NCBI GenBank assembly: GCA_964623515.1
Contig: CAZURV010000014.1
Span: 1-44,173 of the forward strand
Source: RUG714 sp964623515
Lineage (GTDB): Bacteria > Bacillota > Clostridia > Oscillospirales > Acutalibacteraceae
DNA: 44,173 bases
Reading direction: 5' to 3'
The position numbers were made by a program, and so were the translations under genes. Shown in pieces: positions 25,087 through 31,928 of the stretch (the stretch's first letter is position 1; every line of letters begins with the position of its first letter). The notes beneath the pieces are model-generated. The model saw only the letters and a list, made by a program, of their open reading frames with translations. It was not told where the DNA came from and searched no databases.

Positions 25087-25521
25087 TTAAGTTGCTATAT
25101 TTATAACTGTTTTCTTTTTCTTTTCTGCAAGTTCTTTGAACTTACAGGCACCTCCGATTGTGTACTTGACATATGTGATGACATAGTCGGATTTTTCAAT
25201 CATCCATTTATTACGGTAGTTGATAGTAAATTTACGAGGTACTACTTCAATTCCGTCGGGGAGAATTGTATTGGGGCGGTATTCTCCTCCGGGGCTGTGT
25301 TTTTTGTCGGGAAGATATGCGAGGACTACCGCATAGTTGATAGGATAAATTTCGTTTAATTCGATTAGAATGCGTTTCACCATATGATCAAAGTTTCCAT
25401 GGGTGCCAACATAGAAGTTGCGAACATTTTTGTTCTCAATTAAATCAATGAGAGTCGACCTGAGAGTCGGCTCTATTTTTTGTGGCGTGTCTTTATGCCC
25501 GAAAAATGTACAAGTTAACAT
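25087..25521 (-). CDS. SLOG-type (DUF1273-like) Rossmann protein
   Basis: 144-residue soluble protein. CTFFGHKDTP at the start, FYVGTHGNFDHMV (about 36-48), YAVVLAYLP (about 63-71), WMIEKSDYVITYV and IGGACKFKELAEKK in the C-terminal half match a common Clostridial family of the SLOG nucleotide-binding superfamily. Some SLOG proteins bind nucleotides or NAD-derived ligands in signalling or defence, but this small stand-alone type has no known role. The ATG at 25521 has AGGTG upstream; an adjacent TTG is possible. It is divergent from an XRE regulator, with twin palindromes between them. Confidence 0.75.
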   Translation of the reverse strand: MLTCTFFGHKDTPQKIEPTLRSTLIDLIENKNVRNFYVGTHGNFDHMVKRILIELNEIYPINYAVVLAYLPDKKHSPGGEYRPNTILPDGIEVVPRKFTINYRNKWMIEKSDYVITYVKYTIGGACKFKELAEKKKKTVINIAT

Positions 25522-25550
25522 CAAATCACCTGCTTCCTTATATTGAGTAT

Positions 25551-25581
25551 ACCATATATGGGCTAAAAGTCCATATATGGT
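25551..25581. promoter_or_regulatory. Twin palindromic operator candidates between SLOG and XRE genes
   Basis: CCATATATGG occurs twice (25552-25561 and 25571-25580), each a perfect palindrome. With flanking bases the pair forms a larger inverted repeat, with centres 19 bp apart, about two helical turns. The sites overlap a minus-strand promoter: -10 TATACT just left of the left site and a -35-like TGGACT overlapping the right site, spacer about 16 bp. The XRE protein encoded at 25636 is the obvious candidate to bind here. Confidence 0.6.
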
Positions 25582-25635
25582 CGTTGTTTTTTCTTGTAAA
25601 CGGATAAACTATTCATATAGGAAGGGGGAGGGCTT

Positions 25636-25878
25636 GTGAATACAAGAAAAGCGGTTGCCGACAGATTGCTTGAATTGTGCGGACAGAAGAATTTATCTGT
25701 GAATGCCCTTGCAAGAACATCTGCTGTTCCGCCTTCAACGCTGAAAAACATTATTAACGGCGGCAGTCAAAATGCCGGTATCGTAACGATTAAGAAGTTG
25801 TGCGACGGTTTGGAAATTTCACTTTTCGATTTTTTCAATACGGAAACATTTAAAAATTTAGAGCAGGAAATAAAGTGA
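25636..25878 (+). CDS. XRE-family helix-turn-helix regulator
   Basis: 80-residue protein that is almost entirely one HTH domain: the recognition region runs LSVNALARTSAVPPSTLKNIINGG (residues about 20-43), followed by IVTIKKLCDGLEISLFDFF. The size is typical of small Cro/CI-type repressors. The start codon is GTG at 25636 behind a GGGGGAGG ribosome binding site. It is divergent from the SLOG-type gene, with paired palindromes between them, so autorepression and control of the neighbour are likely but unproven. Confidence 0.88.
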   Translation: MNTRKAVADRLLELCGQKNLSVNALARTSAVPPSTLKNIINGGSQNAGIVTIKKLCDGLEISLFDFFNTETFKNLEQEIK

Positions 25879-25892
25879 AACTTTATAAAATA

Positions 25893-25927
25893 AAAACCTA
25901 CCGATATCAAACGGTAGGTTTTTTATT
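25893..25927 (+). terminator. Intrinsic terminator of the XRE gene
   Basis: AACCTACCG and CGGTAGGTT pair around ATATCAAA and are followed by TTTTAT. A runs on the other side allow use from both strands. Confidence 0.83.
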
Positions 25928-25968
25928 GTTATATTGGATTTACCAAACGGCGTTTTTTACAAAGTCGA

Positions 25969-27141
25969 TTATAGACACATTTTGTATATTTCTTTAATAT
26001 CAGCGGGACTGAGATTTTTAGGGCCGCATATAACGCCGCCTGCGCATGCGTGCTCTGCCATTTTTGTAAAATGCGTTTCTCCTATGCCGAGTTCGTGCAA
26101 CGTGCTTTTCAGGCCAAGCGTTTTAAAGCAGAAATCGGAGACAGCCTGAATGGCCTTTTTTGCGCCGTCCATACTGCTGAGATTTGCGTCTGTTCCGAAA
26201 ACTTTCACGCCGAGTCGGTGAATTGCGGGCGCAGTTTGTTCATTTAAAATATAGGAAAGCCAGCGTGGCGTAACAATGGCAAGTCCGTGGCCGTGCGTTA
26301 TATCGTAATATGCAGAAAGTTCGTGTTCCATAGCATAGCAGGCACATCCGTGTACCGTTCCGGCATCGAGCACGGTGTTAAGTGCCATGGACGAAGCCCA
26401 CATCAGGTTTGCTCGGGCTTCATAGTTTTCGGGCTCTTTGATTGCAATCGGAGCCCATTTTACAACTGCGCGCATCACAGCTTCTTGAAAATCAAGGATC
26501 ATATCAAATGTTGCGTTGCCTGCAAGATAATAATTATCCAAAACGTGGTTGAAAATGTCAAATGCTCCGCAGGCTGTCTGATATGCAGGCAAAGAATAGC
26601 TGTATTCTGGATTTTCAAAAGCGGCTTTCGGAATGAGTGCACTGCCGCCAAGGCCGATTTTTTCATTTGTTTCCATATTAGAGATAACAGCCCATCCGTC
26701 CATCTCCGAACCCGTAGCCGCATTTGTTAGAACTGCAACGAGAGGAAGCGCTTCGGTTATCCATACGCCTTCGGAAACAAGAGGCCATATGTCTCCGCTT
26801 TTTGTAAGCGCGGCTGCTGCTGTACCTTTTGCACAGTCGATGGTTGATCCACCTCCGACTGCCAAAATAACGTCGATTCCTTCTTTTTTGCATATCGCCG
26901 CACCCTTGTTTGCTGTTGTATGGCGCGGATTGGGTTCAACACCGGGAAGCTCAAAAATTTCTAAGCCGTTATTTTTCATAAGATTTATTACGGTATCGTA
27001 AATCCCGATTTTTTTAATGGTGCCGCCGCCGTATACAAGCAACACTTTTTTGCCGAATTTTAAAAGTTCCTCCGGCAGATGTTGTATTTGTTTTTTTCCG
27101 AAATATACTTTATCCGGGTTGTGAAAAATAAAATCGTTCAT
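25969..27141 (-). CDS. Iron-containing alcohol dehydrogenase (BdhA/YqhD-like)
   Basis: 390-residue NAD(P)H-dependent dehydrogenase of the group III (iron or zinc) family that reduces aldehydes to alcohols such as butanol. The Rossmann part has VYGGGTIKKIG and AVGGGSTIDCAKG. Metal ligands are in GAFDIFNHVLDNYYL (Asp and His) and MEHELSAYYDITHGHGLA (two His). NAATGSEMD is the usual substrate-site segment. The ATG at 27141 has AAGGA upstream. A dispersed repeat starts 25 bp upstream of the start codon. The physiological substrate cannot be inferred. Confidence 0.93.
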   Translation of the reverse strand: MNDFIFHNPDKVYFGKKQIQHLPEELLKFGKKVLLVYGGGTIKKIGIYDTVINLMKNNGLEIFELPGVEPNPRHTTANKGAAICKKEGIDVILAVGGGSTIDCAKGTAAAALTKSGDIWPLVSEGVWITEALPLVAVLTNAATGSEMDGWAVISNMETNEKIGLGGSALIPKAAFENPEYSYSLPAYQTACGAFDIFNHVLDNYYLAGNATFDMILDFQEAVMRAVVKWAPIAIKEPENYEARANLMWASSMALNTVLDAGTVHGCACYAMEHELSAYYDITHGHGLAIVTPRWLSYILNEQTAPAIHRLGVKVFGTDANLSSMDGAKKAIQAVSDFCFKTLGLKSTLHELGIGETHFTKMAEHACAGGVICGPKNLSPADIKEIYKMCL

Positions 27142-27166
27142 AATAATTCCTTCTTTCATTATTGTT

Positions 27167-27327
27167 TATAAGCTATCCGCCGATGTCCCCCGCGTTTAGG
27201 CGGCAGGGTCCATTTCAGAATTTCAGTGGGAGTGATATTCTCCGCTGAAACCCCGAGGAGCAAACGCTCCCTGCGCAGGTTGCAATCGTTCGCAAGCCCC
27301 GTTTCAAGCGAGCTTGATGATTTAAAT
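27167..27327 (+). repeat. Dispersed multi-hairpin intergenic repeat, copy C
   Basis: Near-intact copy that begins TATAAGC and lacks the GGAGCACTGCTCC stem near its right end, going straight from CTTGATG to ATTTAAAT. The central stem is TTTCAGTGG/CCGCTGAAA (one G-U). It fills the gap between the alcohol dehydrogenase start and the flavodoxin stop. Confidence 0.9.
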
Positions 27328-27335
27328 GTCATTTC

Positions 27336-27809
27336 CTAAAAGTTTTTCAGCCAGGCTTTCAATTCATCGGTTCCCGTATCGGCAGGGAATCTTTTTCCGT
27401 CTTTGAGGTCTGCTCCCGGGCAAGAACCTGCCAACTCCTTATTTGTGTTTCCCATACCGCTTCCGCCGGAAGTTGCGAAAGGAATGATTGTTTTTCCGGA
27501 AAAATCATAACTCTCCAAAAAAGTGTTGATGATTGTGGGAGCAACGTACCACCATATAGGAAAACCTACAAATATTTGGTCATACTGCTCCATATGTTCC
27601 ACTTTGCTTTCTATTGCCGGACGGAAAGACTTATCGTTCATTTCCACACTGCATCGGCTGTTTTTATCCGTCCAGTCCAAATCCGCTTTTGTATAAGGAG
27701 TTTTCGGCAGAATCTCATATAAATCTGCTCCTGTTGCATTTGCAATCCGTTCTGCCAGTTTTGCAGTTACTCCGCTTGCGCTGAAATATGCCACTAATTT
27801 TTTTTGCAT
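27336..27809 (-). CDS. Flavodoxin family protein
   Basis: 157-residue flavodoxin-like protein that should bind FMN and carry electrons or act as a quinone/NADPH-linked reductase. The FMN phosphate loop is FSASGVTAKLA (about 9-19), GFPIWWYVAPTIINTFLE (about 82-99) is the ring-stacking segment, and FATSGGSGMGNT the third loop. AAGGAGG lies eight bases before the ATG. It is the last gene of an apparent operon behind merR and the CMD-cupin gene (36 bp gap), which suggests a redox or electrophile response. Confidence 0.9.
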   Translation of the reverse strand: MQKKLVAYFSASGVTAKLAERIANATGADLYEILPKTPYTKADLDWTDKNSRCSVEMNDKSFRPAIESKVEHMEQYDQIFVGFPIWWYVAPTIINTFLESYDFSGKTIIPFATSGGSGMGNTNKELAGSCPGADLKDGKRFPADTGTDELKAWLKNF

Positions 27810-27845
27810 ATAATTCGCCTCCTTAGATTTATTATTATTGAAAGT

Positions 27846-28601
27846 TTAAAGATTTTCATATTCGGAAACACTCAATGCCTCAAACCATTCGGTAGAACAA
27901 TTTTCCCCGGGGACTTCCAGTGCGAGATGTGAAAACCAGCTGTCTTTGGCGGCACCGTGCCAATGCTTCACTTCCGCTGGGATATTGACGATGTCACCCG
28001 GTTTGAGCGCACATGCCTGTTTGCCTTCCTCCTGATAAAATCCGTTCCCCGAAATACATATCAAGATTTGGCCGCCGCCTTTTTCGGCATGATGTATATG
28101 CCAATTGTTTCTACAGCCGGGTTCAAAAGTAACGTTATAAACGGGCACCTGTTTTACGGAGATCGGAGCGAGATAACTTTGCCCGGTAAAATATTCCGCA
28201 AAGGCGGCGTTTGGTTGACCGATAGGGAACAGCATACTTCTTTTGTGTTTTTCCTTCGCGTCTGCATTTTCTTCGGTGTCCTCGTTCCACACTTCCTTAG
28301 CTACATTGAATACCGCCCAGGCTTTCGGCCATCCTGCATAAAAAGCTGCATGGGTAAGGATTTCCGCAATTTCCGTTTTGCTTATTCCATTTTTCCGGGC
28401 AGTTGTTAAATGATATTTTAAAGATGAGTCGTTTATACCCATTGCCATAATGGCTGTTATCGTTACAAGCGAACGGTCCCGCAGAGAAAGTTTATCTTCT
28501 CTTGACCATACTTCACCGAATAAGATATCATCATTAAGCTCAGCAAATTTAGGCGCAAATTTTCCGAGTGATTCTCTTCCAGCCGTTTGTTTGACTGACA
28601 A
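27846..28601 (-). CDS. Carboxymuconolactone decarboxylase-like/cupin fusion protein
   Basis: 251-residue two-domain protein. Residues about 1-115 match the CMD/AhpD-like alpha-helical fold (LRDRSLVTITAIMAMG; LTHAAFYAGWPKAWAVFNVAKEVW), without the CxxC of true AhpD. Residues about 145-240 are a cupin barrel with a metal-binding pattern: WHIHHAEKGGGQILICISGNGFYQ, then PGDIVNIPAEVKHWHG. The fusion is found in bacterial redox-linked operons, but its reaction is not established. The start codon is TTG at 28601 behind AGGAGG. It lies 18 bp after merR and 36 bp before the flavodoxin gene. Confidence 0.87.
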   Translation of the reverse strand: MSVKQTAGRESLGKFAPKFAELNDDILFGEVWSREDKLSLRDRSLVTITAIMAMGINDSSLKYHLTTARKNGISKTEIAEILTHAAFYAGWPKAWAVFNVAKEVWNEDTEENADAKEKHKRSMLFPIGQPNAAFAEYFTGQSYLAPISVKQVPVYNVTFEPGCRNNWHIHHAEKGGGQILICISGNGFYQEEGKQACALKPGDIVNIPAEVKHWHGAAKDSWFSHLALEVPGENCSTEWFEALSVSEYENL

Positions 28602-28619
28602 TTTTAATTCCTCCTTCTC

Positions 28620-29006
28620 TTACGGTTCATCCCAGTTTAGTATACCCGTTTCAAGGGCTTTGCCGTATTTTGATATTTTATAATTAAGTTTCTCCAGCGT
28701 GGTTTCCAACTGTTTTTTCTGTGCAAGCAGTGCATCCCGTTGTTTTACCAGCAAATCCAATCTGTCTTTAAAAGTGGCATCACCTTCCTTGTAAAGCTTC
28801 AAATATTTTGCAAGCGCTTCAATCGGCAGTCCTGCCGCACGCATACATTTCGCGTGTTCAACCCAGCCTATGTCTTCTTCGCTGTAGTTCCGTCTACCTC
28901 CTGCAGTCCGTGTAACGGGAGGGATTACGCCCGCTTTTTCGTAATATCTCAGCGTTTCGGGCGCAATCTCATATTTTTCGCTGACTTGTTTAATTGTTAA
29001 GCCCAT
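28620..29006 (-). CDS. MerR-family transcriptional regulator
   Basis: 128-residue regulator. The N-terminal winged HTH reads GLTIKQVSEKYEIAPETLRYYEKAGVIPPV, followed by GRRNYSEEDIGWVE and a coiled-coil dimerisation helix (about 75-115: LLVKQRDALLAQKKQLETTLEKLN). No cysteine cluster for metals is seen at the C-terminus, so a small molecule or redox signal is more likely. The ATG at 29006 has GAGG eight bases upstream. It is first in an operon with the CMD-cupin and flavodoxin genes and sits behind a promoter with the family's over-long spacer. Confidence 0.92.
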   Translation of the reverse strand: MGLTIKQVSEKYEIAPETLRYYEKAGVIPPVTRTAGGRRNYSEEDIGWVEHAKCMRAAGLPIEALAKYLKLYKEGDATFKDRLDLLVKQRDALLAQKKQLETTLEKLNYKISKYGKALETGILNWDEP

Positions 29007-29024
29007 ATTTTTCACCTCGCTTCT

Positions 29025-29055
29025 ATTATATAACTTAAAGTTAACTCTAAGTCAA
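29025..29055 (-). promoter_or_regulatory. MerR-type promoter with 19-bp spacer and dyad operator
   Basis: On the minus strand, -35 TTGACT (29050-29055) and a perfect -10 TATAAT (29025-29030) are separated by 19 bp, the over-long spacing typical of MerR-activated promoters. The spacer holds an 18-bp near-perfect dyad centred on GTTAAC (29034-29051). The predicted leader is only about 12 nt. Confidence 0.8.
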
Positions 29056-29156
29056 GAATTCTTTAAAAAACGTATGGTTTTTTCACAACATCTTCCAGAA
29101 TGTTATCTTTGTGGTTTTTTTGATTTAAAGCAAAAGCGAAGAACAAAGAGAAAAAG

Positions 29157-29180
29157 AAAAAACCGCTGATGCGGTTTTTT
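29157..29180 (-). terminator. Terminator of tRNA-Ala
   Basis: AAAACCGC and GCGGTTTT pair around TGAT, with a T run on the minus strand just after the tRNA. Confidence 0.8.
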
Positions 29181-29193
29181 CTTTTTTGGTGCT

Positions 29194-29269
29194 TGGTGGA
29201 CGATAAGGGACTTGAACCCTCGACCTCTGCGTTGCGAACGCAGCGCTCTCCCAACTGAGCTAATCGCCC
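29194..29269 (-). tRNA. tRNA-Ala (anticodon CGC)
   Basis: 76-nt cloverleaf with encoded CCA. The acceptor GGGCGAT/ATCGTCC has the G3-U70 wobble that defines alanine identity. The anticodon stem CTGCG/CGCAG holds the loop TTCGCAA, giving CGC, which reads GCG. Confidence 0.96.
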
Positions 29270-29284
29270 GTAAACAACTTCATT

Positions 29285-29313
29285 ATTATATCATACCGAT
29301 ATTAAAAAGTCTA
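29285..29313 (-). promoter_or_regulatory. Promoter of tRNA-Ala
   Basis: On the minus strand, -35 TAGACT (29308-29313), a 17-bp spacer and a perfect -10 TATAAT (29285-29290), ending 16 bp before the tRNA. Confidence 0.7.
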
Positions 29314-29322
29314 TATTTATTT

Positions 29323-29353
29323 AAAAAATGCCGATATAAAAATATCGGCATTT
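29323..29353 (-). terminator. Terminator of the small acidic protein gene
   Basis: AAATGCCGATAT and ATATCGGCATTT form a perfect 12-bp stem around four bases, running into a T tract on the minus strand. Confidence 0.83.
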
Positions 29354-29376
29354 CCGGATTTTTAGATTTACTGCGA

Positions 29377-29649
29377 TTAAAGTTCTTTTAATTTTATTGA
29401 CCAGTCCTCGGCAAATTCTGCAAAATCAGCCATGCTGTTTGTTTTGAAATATTCAACGAAATTATCGAGCGGATATTCCATTTCATACTGCTCTTTCATA
29501 ATTTCCACTAAACGTTCCATATTGTCCTGGTCAAGTTCATAATGTACTGCGTCGTCACCGTTTGAACTGATAATATATTTTTTTTCAAGTTCATATCTGT
29601 CAAAAGTATACTGTTTTTTTACGTTTAAAGTAAAATGTCTGTGTTCCAT
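29377..29649 (-). CDS. Small acidic protein of unknown function
   Basis: 90-residue protein, rich in Glu, Asp, Tyr and Phe, with no membrane segment or signal peptide. I recognise no family. The N-terminal part (HFTLNVKKQYTFDRYELEKKYII) looks beta-stranded and the rest (DNMERLVEIMKEQYEM; EYFKTNSMADFAEFAEDW) helical. It is probably real: AAGGAG lies seven bases before the ATG at 29649, a good terminator follows, and the frame matches local codon use. It stands between tRNA-Ala and thiN on the same strand. Confidence 0.65.
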   Translation of the reverse strand: MEHRHFTLNVKKQYTFDRYELEKKYIISSNGDDAVHYELDQDNMERLVEIMKEQYEMEYPLDNFVEYFKTNSMADFAEFAEDWSIKLKEL

Positions 29650-29756
29650 AGTCAATCTCCTTTCAAAAAAATCAAAAGTGTATATGCCTACATTATTATA
29701 TTATCACAATATATTTCTGCATTCAATACGGCAGATGAAATTATTTTTATTTATTT

Positions 29757-30383
29757 TTAAAGTTTCGGAATATTATTATCCCAGATTAAGAGTGCGGTTC
29801 CGTGTTTTACCGTGATTTCGGCTTCGATTCCGCAGAACTTATTGCTAACGCCGACAGGGAAATTTGATGTCACCTCGGCATCGGTCAGTTTATATTTAAA
29901 TCCTGTTTCCGTTACGCCGTTGCATTTCGGGGAAAGCGAAAAGAATGAAAAAATTCCCGATTCGCTTTTACTGAATTTAACGGAGGAGTTTTTAATAACG
30001 GATGCAGTTTGTGTATCGCTGTGCAGGTAGCCTTTGCCACCGTTGTCGCAGATAAATTCGAGGGTTTGTATATTGGCGATGGTATGATCCAGTCTTCCTC
30101 CGATACCTCCGAAAATATGAAATTCTTTTAAACCACGTTCCAAGCCTGCTTTTACGGCAAGCAGCATATCGGTATCGTCTTTTTCTTCCGGGTATAGTAT
30201 CAGATCTTTCCTTTCGGGAATAGTTGTGCAGGAATCAAAGTCGCCTAAAATTAAATCAGGGGATATACCTGATTTTTTTAAATTTAAAAATCCCGCGTCT
30301 GCAGCAATTACATAATATTCATATCTGTTTTTGATATTAATTTTTTCGCAGGGATATGCCCCTGCAATGATGCATTTCTTCAT
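29757..30383 (-). CDS. thiN: Thiamine pyrophosphokinase
   Basis: 208-residue enzyme that transfers pyrophosphate from ATP to thiamine to form the cofactor thiamine diphosphate, used when thiamine is salvaged. The key motifs are AADAGFLNLKKSGISPDLILGD (split by the GDFDS metal site, about 46-50), PEEKDDTDMLLA (about 65-76) and GGIGGRLDHTIANI (about 91-104). The C-terminal beta domain contains SNFPVGVSNKF for thiamine binding. The length is typical. The ATG at 30383 has only a weak ribosome binding site. Repeat copy D starts 26 bp upstream. No other thiamine genes are nearby. Confidence 0.94.
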   Translation of the reverse strand: MKKCIIAGAYPCEKINIKNRYEYYVIAADAGFLNLKKSGISPDLILGDFDSCTTIPERKDLILYPEEKDDTDMLLAVKAGLERGLKEFHIFGGIGGRLDHTIANIQTLEFICDNGGKGYLHSDTQTASVIKNSSVKFSKSESGIFSFFSLSPKCNGVTETGFKYKLTDAEVTSNFPVGVSNKFCGIEAEITVKHGTALLIWDNNIPKL

Positions 30384-30408
30384 AAAATCTGTTTCCCCTA
30401 ATTTTAAA

Positions 30409-30580
30409 TATAACCTGTTCGCCGATGTCCCCCGCCTCTTAGGCAGGGGGACATTTCAGAATTTCAGTGGGGTGACAATCTTCCACTGAAACCCTGAGGA
30501 GCAAACGTTCCCTGCGCAGGTTGTAATTGTTCGCAAGCCCCATTTCAAGCGAACTTGATGGAGTACTGCTCCGATTAAAT
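30409..30580 (+). repeat. Dispersed multi-hairpin intergenic repeat, copy D
   Basis: Near-intact copy, from TATAACC to GATTAAA. The central stem is TTTCAGTGG/CCACTGAAA, where the C-G pair of copies A and B is replaced by T-A, a compensatory change. The flanking 30581-30817 stretch, ahead of spoVT, holds no gene I can support. Confidence 0.9.
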
Positions 30581-30817
30581 CCCGTATATAAATTCTATAA
30601 TGAAAATATTTTTCAGTCAAGTAGGATTCGGTTTAAATTTAAAAGGAATGGGAAGTCCGATAATCTCGAAATTTTCCCCCCGAAACATTTATCCTGGTCC
30701 GCATTATGATTGAAAGCTTATCCTGTTTAAAATTAAAAGATTTTTTGAGAATAATATTTCGCTGGCGGCTAATAATAATTTGGCAAAGAGATTTACTATA
30801 AATAAAGGAAGAGTTTT

Positions 30818-31354
30818 ATGAAAGCAACAGGAATTGTACGCAGAATTGATGATCTCGGAAGGGTTGTAATTCCAAAAGAAATCAGGAAAACCATGCGCCT
30901 GAAAGACGGCGATGCTCTTGAAATCTTTACCGATGCGGACGGTGAGGTTATTTTCAAAAAATACAGCCCTATCGGTGAGCTTTCAACTTTTGCGGCTCAG
31001 TATGCCGAGGCTATTCATTCCCAGGCTTCTATGCCTATCATAATCAGCGACAATGATCATATCGTTGCTTCGTCCGGTGTTCCGAAACGTGAGGTTCACG
31101 AAAAAAGGATTTCTTCTCAAACCGAAGATTTGCTGGAGGAGAGGAGAAATTATACGAAAGAAAGAGGCGAAAAGGATTTTTATCCTATAGACAGCCTTGA
31201 ACGGGCGGCAAGCATAGTTTGTCCGATTATTTCCGCCGGAGATGCGGTCGGCAGTGTTATTGTGCTGGATGACGGCGGAGGGCAGCCGAGTGAAACCCAG
31301 ATTAAGCTTGCACAGGTTGCGGCATCATTTCTTGGAAAACAAATGGAAGAATAG
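30818..31354 (+). CDS. spoVT: Stage V sporulation protein T (AbrB-family regulator)
   Basis: 178-residue DNA-binding regulator that tunes forespore (SigG-dependent) gene expression in endospore formers. The N-terminal swapped-hairpin AbrB domain is MKATGIVRRIDDLGRVVIPK... (residues 1-50), and residues about 55-178 form a GAF-like domain (VGSVIVLDDGG; KLAQVAASFLGKQMEE). The full length fits SpoVT rather than the shorter AbrB or Abh. AAAGGAAG precedes the ATG. It is monocistronic with a strong terminator. Its presence implies a sporulating lineage, though some relatives keep spoVT without visible spores. Confidence 0.94.
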   Translation: MKATGIVRRIDDLGRVVIPKEIRKTMRLKDGDALEIFTDADGEVIFKKYSPIGELSTFAAQYAEAIHSQASMPIIISDNDHIVASSGVPKREVHEKRISSQTEDLLEERRNYTKERGEKDFYPIDSLERAASIVCPIISAGDAVGSVIVLDDGGGQPSETQIKLAQVAASFLGKQMEE

Positions 31355-31363
31355 TATGAAAAC

Positions 31364-31406
31364 CAAAATCGTTCCCGATTTATAAATTCGGAACGATTTT
31401 GATTTT
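31364..31406 (+). terminator. Intrinsic terminator of spoVT
   Basis: CAAAATCGTTCC and GGAACGATTTTG pair at the base of a long hairpin, followed by ATTTTT. Confidence 0.82.
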
Positions 31407-31497
31407 TGTAAAGGCAAAATTCTGTCATGGAGAAGTTTGAAACGAAATGTAAGTTCAATAATCAGATGAAAACGTAGCTTTCGTATCATAAGCAGGT

Positions 31498-31666
31498 TAT
31501 AACCTATTCGCCGATGTTCCCCGCCTCTTAGGAGGGGGACATTTCAGAATTTCAGTGAGGTGATATTCTCCCACTGAAACCCTGAGGAGCGGAGGCTCTC
31601 TGCGCAGGCTGCAATCGTTCGCAAGCCCCGTTTCAGGCGAACTTGATGGAGACTGCTCCGATTTAA
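31498..31666 (+). repeat. Dispersed multi-hairpin intergenic repeat, copy E
   Basis: Near-intact copy from TATAACC to GATTTAA. The central stem is TTTCAGTG/CACTGAAA. The third stem is GGAGC-GGAG-GCTCT, closer to copy F than to copy A. It is the left member of a tail-to-tail pair with copy F. Confidence 0.9.
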
Positions 31667-31687
31667 AAACTTCATAATTTTTAGCTA

Positions 31688-31716
31688 TTGTTTATAAATC
31701 GGCAATATGTTATAAT
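31688..31716 (+). promoter_or_regulatory. Promoter between repeat copies E and F
   Basis: TTGTTT (31688-31693), a 17-bp spacer and a perfect TATAAT (31711-31716). Transcription would start near 31723, so copy F would form nearly all of the leader of the downstream gene. Confidence 0.5.
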
Positions 31717-31720
31717 TTAT

Positions 31721-31890
31721 TTAAATCGGAGCAATGCTCTGCTTTTGCTTGTAACGGGCAACTTTTATGACGGCTTGCAGTTTTGCAGGGAGCCTCCGCT
31801 CCTTAGCCTTTCCGCCGGAGATTAACCTACGGCGGAATCCTGAAGCGGAATCCAATGCCTTAGAGGCGCATGAATCTGCTACCGGGGTGT
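31721..31890 (-). repeat. Diverged copy F of the dispersed hairpin repeat, inverted
   Basis: Minus orientation. Its end TTAAATCGGAGCA is an exact inverted match to TGCTCCGATTTAA at the end of copy E. The central stem has become TTCCGCCG/CGGCGGAA, changed on both sides yet still perfectly paired. GGAGC/GCTCC and GCGCCTCTAAGGC-like segments also persist. Confidence 0.75.
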
Positions 31891-31928
31891 AAAGCTGTTA
31901 CTGACTTTTTCTTTTAGGGGATTTAAGT

